Both the position numbers and the translations under genes were made by a program. A stretch of 28,999 nucleotides of DNA from DASQFU01 sp035632955 (GTDB taxonomy: Bacteria; Eisenbacteria; RBG-16-71-46), in NCBI GenBank assembly GCA_035632955.1, contig DASQFU010000152.1, forward strand, positions 1 to 28,999, in the 5' to 3' direction. Below, one piece after another: positions 1 through 8,511 of this stretch (position 1 is the stretch's first letter; every line of letters starts with the position of its first letter). The notes beneath the pieces are model-generated. The model made no database searches, was not told the origin of the DNA, and saw only the letters and a program-made list of their open reading frames with translations.

Positions 1-204
1 TTGGAGGAAATGACGGCCTAAGCATGGGAATCACTCTGTGAGAAGTGCCCTCCCGGGTGCAACAGGGAATTCGTGCCCTAGCCCCCTGCCAATTACCCCT
101 CCAAACGACACCACGACTACGGAATAGTTAGACTTGCCGTATCTCCTTCGGCGGGTTAGGAGCCGTGCGCCGCGTCCTGAGGCGCGGCCCCGTCGAGGCT
201 CAGC
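1..204. other. Intergenic edge region, no gene seen
   Basis: This stretch looks less GC-rich than the rest of the window and holds no open frame with coding character in any frame. The only structure I see is the hairpin at 169-188, listed separately. It may be the downstream flank of a gene that lies outside the window. Confidence 0.5.
169..188 (-). terminator. Hairpin downstream of the SnoaL-like gene
   Basis: GCCGCG (169-174) and CGCGGC (183-188) form a 6-bp stem with an 8-nt loop, 17 nt past the stop of the minus-strand gene ending at 205. No T-tract follows, so it is only terminator-like. Confidence 0.35.
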
Positions 205-636
205 TCACGCGGGCACGACTCCGAGCTTCATGAGTCCGAGCTGATCGAAGATGGCCTGGAGACGGGCCACGCGGTCGTTCTGGACGGTTAGGATCACGAA
301 CGCCGGGATCTCGACCTGTCGTCCGGTCGCCGGGATCCCCACGAACGACCCCGTATGCGTGCCCTTGGCGGTGAAGCGCACGATCACACGGTCACCCGCA
401 ACGATCATCTCGTCGACATTGTGCTTGATGTCGGGGAAGCCCGTATAGAAGGCTCGTCCGAACTCGGCGTGACCGGCGGCATCCATGGGCGGAAAGCCGA
501 CGATCTCCGCGCGGTACTGCGGGGAAAGCAGCTCGGGTGGAAACGGTCCCTTGAGACGGTCCTGGCCGTGAAAGAAGCGGGTCGCGAGATCGGAAAGATC
601 GACGGCAGGCGTGGCTCGAGCCCCTCCTGAATACAC
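205..636 (-). CDS. SnoaL-like / NTF2-fold small protein (ester-cyclase type)
   Basis: A protein of about 140 aa with the pattern of SnoaL-like 'ester cyclase' proteins of the NTF2-like superfamily: an N-terminal helix (DLSDLATRFF), then GRAFYTGFPDIKHNVDEMI, VIVRFTAKGTHTGSF and GRQVEIPAF, and a last strand followed by a short tail. These proteins form a cone-shaped pocket and act on varied small molecules, so the substrate cannot be named. The gene lies directly behind valS on the same strand and is probably co-transcribed. The start is unclear. GTG at 636 and TTG at 651 are the legal in-frame options, and neither has a ribosome site. A good AGGAGG (623-628) instead lies before an in-frame ACG (610-612), from which the protein would read MPAVDLSDLA. 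The fold assignment is fairly secure; the function is unknown. Confidence 0.75.
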   Translation of the reverse strand: MYSGGARATPAVDLSDLATRFFHGQDRLKGPFPPELLSPQYRAEIVGFPPMDAAGHAEFGRAFYTGFPDIKHNVDEMIVAGDRVIVRFTAKGTHTGSFVGIPATGRQVEIPAFVILTVQNDRVARLQAIFDQLGLMKLGVVPA

Positions 637-655
637 TAACGACGGCGACAAGCGA

Positions 656-3301
656 CTAGCTCGACACCGCCCGGAGGCTCTCCTGCGCGCGCCGCAGCTT
701 CTCCAGCGTCTCTTCGAGCTGACCGAGGCGGAGCCGCTCCTTGTCGACCACGTCCGGCTTCGCCTTGCGTAGAAAGTCCTGGTTGCGGAGCTTCTTGCGC
801 GAGCCCTCGAGGTCGGTCAGGAGCTTGTCGGCCTCGCGCGCCAGGCGCGCCCGTTCTCCGTCGAGATCGATCAGCCCCTCGAGCGGCAGGAACACTTCCG
901 CGCCCCCGACCACCGCCGAGGCTGCAACCAGCGGCCGCGATCCGTCGCGCGTGAACGAGATCGTCTCGATCCGCGCGAGCGGACGGATCTGGTCCGCGAG
1001 CTGCTCGATCAGCGCGATCTGCTCGTCTGCAGCGCGGATCACGACCGGCACCGGACGATTGGGAGGCAGATGGTTCTCGACTCTCAGGTTGCGCACCGCG
1101 ACCACCAGATCCTGCAGGAAGCGGATCTGACGCTCCGCTTCGGCGTCGAACCAGCCACGCTTCGCGCGGGGCCAGGACGCCGTGGCGAGCAGCTCGCCGT
1201 CGTGCGGCAGCGCCTGCCAGATCTCCTCGGTCACGAACGGCATGAAGGGATGCAGCAGGCGAAGAATGCCGTCCAGCACCTTCCACGCCACCCAGCGCGC
1301 GACGCGCCGATCCTCGGGATCCGCGGTCTCCGCCCAACGCGACTTGGACATCTCGAGATACCAATCGCAGTACTCGTTCCACGTGAAGTGGTAGACGGTG
1401 TTGGCGGCCTCGTTAAAGCGGTAGGTCTTCAGATTGCGGGTCGTGTCCTTCACGGCGTTCGCGAACCGCGACAGGATCCAGCGATCCGCGAGCGTCAGCC
1501 GCAGCGAGGACTCCTTGATCTTCGCGAGATCCTCGTCGCCGAGCCGCATGCGTACCAGCCGGGCGGCGTTCCACACCTTGTTCGCGAAGAACCGCCCGGT
1601 CTCCATGCGCTTCTCGTCGAACATCAGGTCCTGCCCGGTCGGCGTCAGGTAGACCATCGTGAACCGCAGCGCATCCGCACCGTACTGCTCCATCATCGCG
1701 AGCGGGTCCGGCGAGTTGCCGAGCGACTTCGACATCTTGCGACCCTTGGCGTCGCGCACGATGCTGGTGAAGAACACGTGCGGAAACGGCGTCTGGCCGG
1801 TGAACTCGATTCCGGCCACGATCATACGCGCCACCCAGAAGAAGATGATGTCGCTGCCGGTGACCATCAGGCTGTTCGGGTAGTAGCGGCGCAGATCGTC
1901 CGTGTCCTCGGGCCAACCGAGCGTCGCAAACGGCCACAGCCACGACGAGAACCAGGTGTCGAGCACGTCCTCGTCCTGACGCCAGCCTTCGCCTCCCGGC
2001 ACGTCGAGCGACACCCGCATCTCGTCGCCCCGATACCACACCGGGATGCGATGCCCCCACCACAACTGACGCGAGATGCACCAGTCCCGGATGTTCTCCA
2101 TCCAGTGCAGGTACACCTTTCTCCAGCGCGCCGGGTAGAACTTAACCCGGCCCTTCCGTGCCGCTTCGATGGCGGGTGCGACCAGCGGGGCCATCTTCAC
2201 GAACCACTGCAACGAGAGGTACGGCTCGATCACCGCTTCGCACCGGTCGCAGCGCCCGACCGCGTGCGCGTGCGGCTCGATCTTCTCGAGGTATCCGGCG
2301 TCGCGCAGCGCTTCCACGATCCGCTCGCGCGCAACGAACCGGTCCAGGCCGCGGAAGTCGCCGGCGTTCTCGTTCATGACCGCGCGCTCGTCCATCACGA
2401 TCACGTGGGGCAGGCCATGCCTCTCGCCCATCACGAAATCGTTGAGATCGTGCGCGGGAGTGATCTTGACCGCGCCGGTTCCGAACTGCGGATCCACCGA
2501 ATCGTCGGCCACGATCGGGATCTCGCGCCGCACCAGCGGCAGCACGGCGGTCTTACCGATCAGCTTCTCGTAGCGGCGATCCTTGGGGTTCACCGCCACG
2601 CCCGTGTCGCCGAGCATGGTTTCGGGTCGCGTCGTGGCGACGACGATGAACTTGTCGGAGCCCTTGATCGGGTACTTGATGAACCACAGGTGTCCCTGCG
2701 TCTCGACGTGATTGACCTCTTCGTCGGAGAGCGCGGTGACGCACCGCGGGCACCAGTTCACGATCCGATGTCCGCGATAGATCAAGCCCTTCTCGAACAG
2801 CCGCTGGAACACCAGCAGGACGGCGCGCGAATAACCCTCGTCGAGCGTGAAGCGTTCGCGCGTCCAGTCGGCCGAGATGCCGAGCCGACGGAGCTGCCGG
2901 AGGATCAAGCCGCCGTACTCGTCCTTCCACGCCCACACCTCGCGCACGAAACCGTCGCGACCGAGCTCCTGGCGCGTTCGGCCCTGCTTGCGCAGCGCCT
3001 TCTCGACCACGTTCTGCGTGGCGATGCCCGCGTGATCGCTGCCCGGCAACCACAGCGTCTCGCGGCCCTCCATGCGCTGCCAGCGCACGATCAGATCGCG
3101 GATGGACTCGCCGAGCATGTGACCCATGGTCAGCGAGCCGGTCACGTTCGGTGGCGGGATCGTGATCACGAACGGCGGCTTGCCGCTTGGCTCGGGGCGC
3201 GGCTGAAACACCCCCTGCTCCTCCCAGACCGAGTACCAATGGGACTCGACGCGGGTGGGGTCGTAAGGTTGCTCGAGCGCCTCGGGACGGCCCGGACGCA
3301 T
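656..3301 (-). CDS. valS: Valyl-tRNA synthetase
   Basis: Class I aminoacyl-tRNA synthetase that charges tRNA-Val in the cytoplasm and edits mis-attached threonine. From the chosen start it is 881 aa, slightly shorter than the E. coli enzyme. Visible landmarks are PPPNVTGSLTMGHML (HIGH region, about residues 50-63), the editing-domain run VATTRPETMLGDTGVAV (221-237) and GAVKITPAHD (276-285), the RDWCISRQLWWGHRIP signature (405-420), KMSKS (522-526), and a charged C-terminal coiled coil typical of the ValRS tRNA-binding arm. The first His of HIGH is Thr (TMGH). I chose the ATG at 3301 because GAGAGGAG lies 7 nt upstream and the protein then begins with the family-like PYDPTRVESHWY segment. An upstream ATG at 3388 falls inside the likely promoter. 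Confidence 0.97.
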   Translation of the reverse strand: MRPGRPEALEQPYDPTRVESHWYSVWEEQGVFQPRPEPSGKPPFVITIPPPNVTGSLTMGHMLGESIRDLIVRWQRMEGRETLWLPGSDHAGIATQNVVEKALRKQGRTRQELGRDGFVREVWAWKDEYGGLILRQLRRLGISADWTRERFTLDEGYSRAVLLVFQRLFEKGLIYRGHRIVNWCPRCVTALSDEEVNHVETQGHLWFIKYPIKGSDKFIVVATTRPETMLGDTGVAVNPKDRRYEKLIGKTAVLPLVRREIPIVADDSVDPQFGTGAVKITPAHDLNDFVMGERHGLPHVIVMDERAVMNENAGDFRGLDRFVARERIVEALRDAGYLEKIEPHAHAVGRCDRCEAVIEPYLSLQWFVKMAPLVAPAIEAARKGRVKFYPARWRKVYLHWMENIRDWCISRQLWWGHRIPVWYRGDEMRVSLDVPGGEGWRQDEDVLDTWFSSWLWPFATLGWPEDTDDLRRYYPNSLMVTGSDIIFFWVARMIVAGIEFTGQTPFPHVFFTSIVRDAKGRKMSKSLGNSPDPLAMMEQYGADALRFTMVYLTPTGQDLMFDEKRMETGRFFANKVWNAARLVRMRLGDEDLAKIKESSLRLTLADRWILSRFANAVKDTTRNLKTYRFNEAANTVYHFTWNEYCDWYLEMSKSRWAETADPEDRRVARWVAWKVLDGILRLLHPFMPFVTEEIWQALPHDGELLATASWPRAKRGWFDAEAERQIRFLQDLVVAVRNLRVENHLPPNRPVPVVIRAADEQIALIEQLADQIRPLARIETISFTRDGSRPLVAASAVVGGAEVFLPLEGLIDLDGERARLAREADKLLTDLEGSRKKLRNQDFLRKAKPDVVDKERLRLGQLEETLEKLRRAQESLRAVSS

Positions 3302-3378
3302 GCGGTTCTCCTCTCGGGACTCGATGTCCAGCAGCGCACGTGGGCGGAGGGGCGGCGCCGTCTTCATCGGGGCGGCGG

Positions 3379-3408
3379 AGCCTAGCACAGCGATTCGAAG
3401 AGCCTCAA
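3379..3408 (-). promoter_or_regulatory. Candidate sigma-70-type promoter of valS
   Basis: On the minus strand TTGAGG (3403-3408) and TAGGCT (3379-3384) are 18 nt apart, and TGC before the -10 makes it an extended -10. The leader would be about 70 nt. This site agrees with translation starting at 3301, not 3388. Confidence 0.4.
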
Positions 3409-3461
3409 ACGAAGCCCGGCGCGGAGCACACAGGTAGTGAAACGCAGGACCGGCTGGCGCC

Positions 3462-3502
3462 GAAAACGGCTGCGGGCCACTCGGAACACCGAGAGGCCCG
3501 CA
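3462..3502 (-). terminator. Terminator hairpin after the S8 protease gene
   Basis: TGCGGGCC (3471-3478) pairs with GGCCCGCA (3495-3502). After a single A/A mismatch, CTCGG (3480-3484) pairs with CCGAG (3489-3493) around an AACA tetraloop. Read on the minus strand, the hairpin lies just past the protease stop at 3524 and is followed by GCCGTTTTCGG, which supplies a short T run. This is the best intrinsic terminator in the window. Confidence 0.65.
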
Positions 3503-3523
3503 GCGAATGGTGCGTTTCCGCGG

Positions 3524-5707
3524 TCAATGCGTGAGCACGATCCGCCGCACGTGGGAGAATCCGGGGCCCGAGTAGCGCACCAGATACAGGCCCGAGCGTG
3601 CCCCGGCGCCCGACCAGCCGACCTGATAGCGGCCCGGCGTGTGATGGCCGTCGGCCAGTCGCGCCACTTCGCGCCCTTGCAGATCGAAGACGCTGACGCT
3701 CACGTCCGCTTCGCGCGCGACCAGGAATTGGACCGCGAGCGAACCCTGGGTCGGGTTCGGCCCGACCGCGAACCAGACCTCGGACGCCGGCACCCCCGGT
3801 TCGACCGCGACGTTGAGGTCGCCGAGGCGCAGCTTGCCATTGCCCCAGTCCTTGTTCCAGACCGCGCCGGTGTTGGCGTCCACGATCGCGTTGGTCGTGA
3901 GGTGGGACTTCACGAACGCCGGGGTGACCGCGCCGAACCTCTGCAGCAGCAGCGCGACCGCGCCCGACGTGTGCGGCGCCGCCATGCTCGTGCCTTCGTT
4001 GATGACGTGCTGCATGCCGTCGTTGAGCAGGCGCGAGGCCGTGGCGCCACCCGGGCACACCTGCCCGACGTCGAACGTAGTCGTCGATCCGATGCCCATT
4101 CCGGGCGCGGTGATCTCCGGCTTCTGCCGCCCATCGCGCGTCGGACCGGGGCTCGAGAATCCCGCCAGCGTCCCGACCGTGACCACCGGGTTGTAGGCGA
4201 TCGAGCGGTTGCCGCAATCGATCCAGCCGGCCTTGGTGACGTAGGCGGCGGTCGTGATCAGGTCGACCGCGTTGCCGGGCTCGCTGATCAGCTCCTCGGT
4301 CGGCTGGTTGCCGAGCACGAAGTTGGCGCTCGAGCCGCTGGCATTCGCGAACCGCCAGAGATCCACCTCTCCGTTCGCGGCCCCGAGCGCGACCGGAATG
4401 AACGTGAACGTCCAAGTGCCGTTCATGTTCTGCGCCGCCGATCCAACGTTGACCTCGACGTACACCTCGGGGTCGCCGCCCGGCGACGTGAACAGCCCGT
4501 TCTCGAGGTACACGTTTCCATTCGGCGTGGACGTGCCCGGATACGCGGCATTCTGATTGCCGATTGCGATCGGGCCGATCACGGTGCCGTTCGGAGTGGT
4601 GATGCGGGCGCTGAGGTTCTCGGTCGACTCGTAGTAGCCGTCGATCACGAAGAACCGGCCGGTTTGTGAACCGCCGACGAGCATCGTGACGTCGCTGCCG
4701 GCCCCGGCAGCAAACGCTTCGGCGTGCCGGGCGGCGCCGCGGTCGTTGCCCGCCGACTTGACGATGATCCGGCCCGGGCCGGTCATGGCCGAGAGTCCGG
4801 ACTCGAACGCGCTGGTGCCGTCGTGCGGGCCGAACTGCGAGCCGAGCGATAGGTTCACGACCGCGTTCATGCCGAGCGCGGTCGCGCGTCCGAAGATGTA
4901 GTCGACGCCGTCGAGCACGCCGGTGTTCTGGAAGTTGGACTTCACCATCACCAGGTCGGCAAGCGGGGCCATGCCGACGTAGGTGAAGGCGGGAATCGCG
5001 CCCCCGGTGCTGCTGCCGTCGCCGCCGGCGATGCCGATCACGTGCGTGCCGTGACCGTCGAAGTCCACCTCGCGCGCGACGTTGGCGTCGATGTCGGCGC
5101 TGGTCCAATCCGAGCCGTAGCCCTGCGTGCCCGTGCCGTTGGCGACCGGCGACGGCCCGATGCCATCCGTCTGATCCCAGATGCCGATGAACCGCGTGTT
5201 GCCCGCGGCGTCGTCGAAGTCTTCATGGCTGTAGTCGACGCCCGAATCCACGTCGCCGACCAGCACGCCGGCGCCGTTCCAGCCGGCGAAGGCGGGCCCC
5301 GCGCCTCGCAGTGCGGTAGCGTTGGTCGTCGGCACGCTGAAGTTCAGCTCGGGCTCGACCGGCGCCGCGCCTTCGACGCGCCGCACGCCATTCAGGGCGG
5401 CGACGCGCTCGATCGCATCGACCGGAATGTAGGCGGTGCAGACCCCGGGAACGCTCGCGCGCACACGTGCGCCGGCCGCGGCCAGCTCGGCGCGAGACAC
5501 CGGACCGACGATGAAGACGTCCAGCTCGCGGTCCGCATTAGCGGCCAGCACTCCGCTCTCCAGCCGCTCCTGAGTGACGCCGATCCGGAGCTGCGCCAGC
5601 GCGACACGGGCGCGTGGGTCGAGCTTCGAGAGATCGGCCCACGCCGGCGCGGCCAGCACCGAGGAAAGGAGCGCAATCGACACCCAACGATGGGAGACAT
5701 GAGCCAT
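3524..5707 (-). CDS. Secreted subtilisin-like (S8) serine protease with C-terminal sorting-type domain
   Basis: A 727-aa exported protease. Residues 1-24 are a signal peptide ending in APAWA. Residues about 30-115 resemble an inhibitor-type propeptide. The catalytic triad is D154 (DVDSGVD), H219 (DGHGTH) and S574 (GTSMAAPH), with the oxyanion Asn N321 (KSAGND). A beta-rich insertion of roughly 150 residues (about 335-490) separates Asn from Ser. The last 80 residues (GPNPTQGSLAVQF, VFDLQGREVARL, GLYLVRYSG) match the FlgD-Ig / type-9-sorting-like C-terminal domains common on secreted proteins of FCB bacteria, suggesting surface anchoring or release. The start has AGGAGG 7 nt upstream. A TACAAT box at 5774-5779 on the minus strand could be its -10; no clear -35 is visible. 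It is divergent from the Wzi-like gene. The natural substrate is unknown. Confidence 0.92.
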   Translation of the reverse strand: MAHVSHRWVSIALLSSVLAAPAWADLSKLDPRARVALAQLRIGVTQERLESGVLAANADRELDVFIVGPVSRAELAAAGARVRASVPGVCTAYIPVDAIERVAALNGVRRVEGAAPVEPELNFSVPTTNATALRGAGPAFAGWNGAGVLVGDVDSGVDYSHEDFDDAAGNTRFIGIWDQTDGIGPSPVANGTGTQGYGSDWTSADIDANVAREVDFDGHGTHVIGIAGGDGSSTGGAIPAFTYVGMAPLADLVMVKSNFQNTGVLDGVDYIFGRATALGMNAVVNLSLGSQFGPHDGTSAFESGLSAMTGPGRIIVKSAGNDRGAARHAEAFAAGAGSDVTMLVGGSQTGRFFVIDGYYESTENLSARITTPNGTVIGPIAIGNQNAAYPGTSTPNGNVYLENGLFTSPGGDPEVYVEVNVGSAAQNMNGTWTFTFIPVALGAANGEVDLWRFANASGSSANFVLGNQPTEELISEPGNAVDLITTAAYVTKAGWIDCGNRSIAYNPVVTVGTLAGFSSPGPTRDGRQKPEITAPGMGIGSTTTFDVGQVCPGGATASRLLNDGMQHVINEGTSMAAPHTSGAVALLLQRFGAVTPAFVKSHLTTNAIVDANTGAVWNKDWGNGKLRLGDLNVAVEPGVPASEVWFAVGPNPTQGSLAVQFLVAREADVSVSVFDLQGREVARLADGHHTPGRYQVGWSGAGARSGLYLVRYSGPGFSHVRRIVLTH

Positions 5708-5838
5708 GCGATACCTCCTAAGGCCTGGGTTTTGGCGTGGGGGGCGACCCCTTCGCAGGGATCGGGCACCAATATTGTAACCGCGGCCTTCGCTCCGAGC
5801 GAGCAGGAAGCCGAGAACCTGGAACGCCTCGACTCGTC

Positions 5839-5867
5839 TTGGCGACCTCCACCCCCGCTGATAGCAT
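5839..5867 (+). promoter_or_regulatory. Candidate promoter of the Wzi-like gene, nearly leaderless
   Basis: TTGGCG (5839-5844), a 17-nt spacer and TAGCAT (5862-5867) lie only 8 nt before the ATG at 5876. Transcription would begin within a few bases of the start codon, which agrees with the lack of any ribosome-binding site there. Confidence 0.35.
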
Positions 5868-5875
5868 GCCGCGCG

Positions 5876-7465
5876 ATGCTGATCCGCCTCGCGATTCCGC
5901 GCGCTCTCCGTCCGTCGAGATGGGCGCTCGGATTCCTGGTCGGCATCGCCGGCTCGCTCCCAGCCGGCGCAACTCCCCTCGAGTTTCTAAGCGTCGGCGA
6001 TCCGTTGGAGAGCGAGCTGCGCGTCCTGGACGTGCTCGGCTCCGGCGCCGGCGCTGCACGACGCCTCCCGCACCTCGGGATCCGGCCGCTCCAGATCCGC
6101 GAGATCTTGGACGCCGGCGCCGAGCCTGCGAACGATCTCGCTCCGCCGGCTCGGATCTCGTGGGCTCGCCTCGACCGCTGGCTCGCGCGCGACCGCGACC
6201 TTCCGGCGGACAGCGGCCGTGCAGTCGGCACGTCGCCACGCATCCTGCAACGCGTCTTCGACGAGGACCAGCGCTTCGAGCTCTCGCTCGGCCTGGAAGG
6301 CCGCGGCGAAGTGACGAAGAACGACTCGCGCTTCGTCTCGGGCTCGGGGCTCCACGGGCGCGTCGCGTTCCAGAGCGGAGCGTGGCTCGCGTACGCCCAT
6401 CTGCTCGCCGGACAGATCGAAGGAGCGCGCAGCTTCGCCGACCCGATCGTCGCGGGCGAAGACCTGATCGTGTTCTCGGAGGAGAGCTACGTCGGCTACA
6501 CCGGACCGGGAGCGCGCCTGGCGTTCCAGTTCGGACGCAGCCGTTGGCATTGGGGGCCGGGAGACGAAGCATCGCTGATACTCTCCAAGACGTCAGAGCC
6601 GCTCACGGGCCTGGCGCTGCGAGCGCGCATCGAGCCGATGCGGCTGGACGTGGTCGCGCTCAGCGCCACGCTCGACGCTTCTGCCGGCGAGCAGCTGGCG
6701 GCCCACCGTTTCGAGTGGCAGGCGCTGGACGGCCTGCGGATCGGCATCTCGGAAGCCGCTCGCTACCGCTCGTCGTCCTGGCAGCCCGCCTATCTCGTCG
6801 GAGTGCTGCCGTACGTGATCGTCCAGCGGCTTCTCACGCAGGATGAGCCGGACTCGGTCGGGGCGTTGCGCAACAACGTGTTGTTTGGCTTCGACGTGGC
6901 CTGGCGGCTGGCGCCCGGGAACCGACTCTACGGCGAGGCGGCGCTGGACGACCTCCATTCCCGGACCAACGACAATCCCCATAAGTACGCCTATCAGCTC
7001 GGTTGGGAAGGAGCCGGCGGCTGGGCCGGAACGCGGCTCACGTGGGGCGCCGAATACACGCGGCTCACGCGCTTCGTCTACACGTCGTTCTTCGGGCGCG
7101 ACTTCGAGTCGCACGATCGGCCGCTCGGCTTTCCGACCGGCCCCGACTCGCGTCGCGTGCGGGCGCACGGGGCCTGGGATCTCTCGGCCGAGTGGCAGAT
7201 CGCGGCCGCCGCCGCCCGCACCGATCGGGGCGAGAACGCTCTCGACGAGCCGTTCCTCCCCGGCTCGCCTGCGGTCCGCACTCACGAATTCGAGGGCGTG
7301 GTCGAGGAAACCCGCGAGCTCGAAGTCGGGGTTCGCTACTGGCCGATGTCGGGCGTGGACCTCGCGCTGTCCGGCGGTTACCGCTGGATCGACGACGCCG
7401 GGCACGTGCCGGGCGCGCGCTCCCGGGGCGCGACCGGGGCGCTCTCGGTGCGACTCGTGCGCTAG
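5876..7465 (+). CDS. Wzi-like outer-membrane capsule/exopolysaccharide assembly protein
   Basis: A 529-aa protein with an N-terminal signal peptide (hydrophobic GFLVGIAGSLPAGA, cleavage near residue 33) and then mostly alternating beta-strand sequence typical of an outer-membrane barrel. The run FGRSRWHWGPGDEASLILSK and the following region resemble the conserved core of the capsule-assembly Wzi family, whose characterised member is an outer-membrane lectin that holds capsule on the cell surface. I see no close match outside that core, so the exact ligand is open. No ribosome-binding site precedes the ATG; the frame continues upstream but only as non-coding-looking sequence. It converges on the GalE-like epimerase with just 7 bases between stop codons. 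Together with the epimerase and glycosyltransferase to its right it suggests a surface-polysaccharide function. Confidence 0.72.
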   Translation: MLIRLAIPRALRPSRWALGFLVGIAGSLPAGATPLEFLSVGDPLESELRVLDVLGSGAGAARRLPHLGIRPLQIREILDAGAEPANDLAPPARISWARLDRWLARDRDLPADSGRAVGTSPRILQRVFDEDQRFELSLGLEGRGEVTKNDSRFVSGSGLHGRVAFQSGAWLAYAHLLAGQIEGARSFADPIVAGEDLIVFSEESYVGYTGPGARLAFQFGRSRWHWGPGDEASLILSKTSEPLTGLALRARIEPMRLDVVALSATLDASAGEQLAAHRFEWQALDGLRIGISEAARYRSSSWQPAYLVGVLPYVIVQRLLTQDEPDSVGALRNNVLFGFDVAWRLAPGNRLYGEAALDDLHSRTNDNPHKYAYQLGWEGAGGWAGTRLTWGAEYTRLTRFVYTSFFGRDFESHDRPLGFPTGPDSRRVRAHGAWDLSAEWQIAAAAARTDRGENALDEPFLPGSPAVRTHEFEGVVEETRELEVGVRYWPMSGVDLALSGGYRWIDDAGHVPGARSRGATGALSVRLVR

Positions 7466-7472
7466 GGCCGAG

Positions 7473-8399
7473 TCACAAGCGCGCGCCGCGGCTCCACTCG
7501 ATCGTGCGGCGCAGGCCTTCGACGAATGTCACGCGCGGGTGCCAGTCAAGGATCTTCGCGGCGCGGGACGCGTCGAGGTAGATTCGCTGGACTTCACCCG
7601 GGCGCGGCGCGTCGTAGATCGGATCGCCGACGAAGCCGAGCAGGGCTTTCAGCTCCCGGAAGATGTCGTTGACCGACGTGCCGACGCCGGTGCCGATGTT
7701 CATGGTCTCGCCGCCTCCGGCGGCAAGCGCCAGAGCGTTGGCCTCGACGACGTCTTCCACGTACAGATAGTCGCGAACCTGCTCGCCGGTGCCGAAGATG
7801 CGCGGGCGCTCCCCCGCTAGCATCAGACCGATGAAGATCGCGTTGACGCCCGCCTCGCCTTTCGGGTTCTGGCGCGGTCCGTAGACGTTCGGGTAGCGCA
7901 ACACCGTGTAGTCGAGGGCATGGAGCAGCTTCCATAGATAGAGGTAGTGCTCGAGCGTGTGCTTGCTGGCCCCGTACGGCGCCTCGGGGTTGACGGGATG
8001 ATCCTCCGTCGCCGGGAGGAAGCGGCCCTCGCCGTACAGCGCACCGCCGGTCGAGGCGTAGACGAACTTGCGCACCCCATGGCGCGTACAGCTCTCGAGC
8101 AGCGACAGGCCGCCGAGCACGTTGATCTCGGCATCGCGGCGCGGCTCGAGCACGGACTTGCGCACGTCGATCTGAGCCGCGTGGTGGTCCACCAGCTCAG
8201 GTTTGAACTCCGCCACGCACGCTTCGACGGCCGCCGGGTCGGCCAGGTCGGACTGGTAGAAACGCGCTTTGGGATTCACGAACGCGCGAAATCCCGTGGA
8301 GAGGTCGTCGAACACGGCGACCTCGTGCCCGAGCGCGACGAAGCGGTCCACGACGTGCGAACCGATGAAGCCAGCGCCACCGGTCACGAGAATCCGCAC
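7473..8399 (-). CDS. NAD-dependent sugar epimerase/dehydratase, GalE-like
   Basis: A short-chain dehydrogenase of the extended (UDP-sugar epimerase) type, 308 aa. The NAD-binding TGGAGFIGSH is at residues 6-15, the DD of FDDLSTG at 31-32 would bind the adenosine ribose, and the catalytic set is S116 (YASTGG) with Y142 and K146 (PYGASK). The family interconverts or modifies nucleotide sugars, most often UDP-glucose/UDP-galactose, in the cytoplasm. The substrate cannot be read from the sequence. The start is GTG at 8397-8399, directly before RILVTGGAG, with a GGGGGA ribosome site upstream; the open frame continues another 62 codons but that part looks non-coding. It is the last gene of the long minus-strand block, 112 nt behind the glycosyltransferase. 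Confidence 0.9.
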   Translation of the reverse strand: MRILVTGGAGFIGSHVVDRFVALGHEVAVFDDLSTGFRAFVNPKARFYQSDLADPAAVEACVAEFKPELVDHHAAQIDVRKSVLEPRRDAEINVLGGLSLLESCTRHGVRKFVYASTGGALYGEGRFLPATEDHPVNPEAPYGASKHTLEHYLYLWKLLHALDYTVLRYPNVYGPRQNPKGEAGVNAIFIGLMLAGERPRIFGTGEQVRDYLYVEDVVEANALALAAGGGETMNIGTGVGTSVNDIFRELKALLGFVGDPIYDAPRPGEVQRIYLDASRAAKILDWHPRVTFVEGLRRTIEWSRGARL

Positions 8400-8511
8400 G
8401 AGAGCATCCCCCTGTTCCCCGCCGAGGTCCGCGAGACGTTTGCGAACGATTCGAAGAGCGGCACGGTAGCCGCGGGTTCGATCGCGCGCAACACGAACTG
8501 CATGAGCGGAG

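Noticed and set aside
1070..3385. 771-codon open frame on the plus strand, opposite valS
   Set aside because: Antisense to a certain valS gene. His/Arg-rich translation with no domains, typical of the complementary strand in GC-rich coding DNA.
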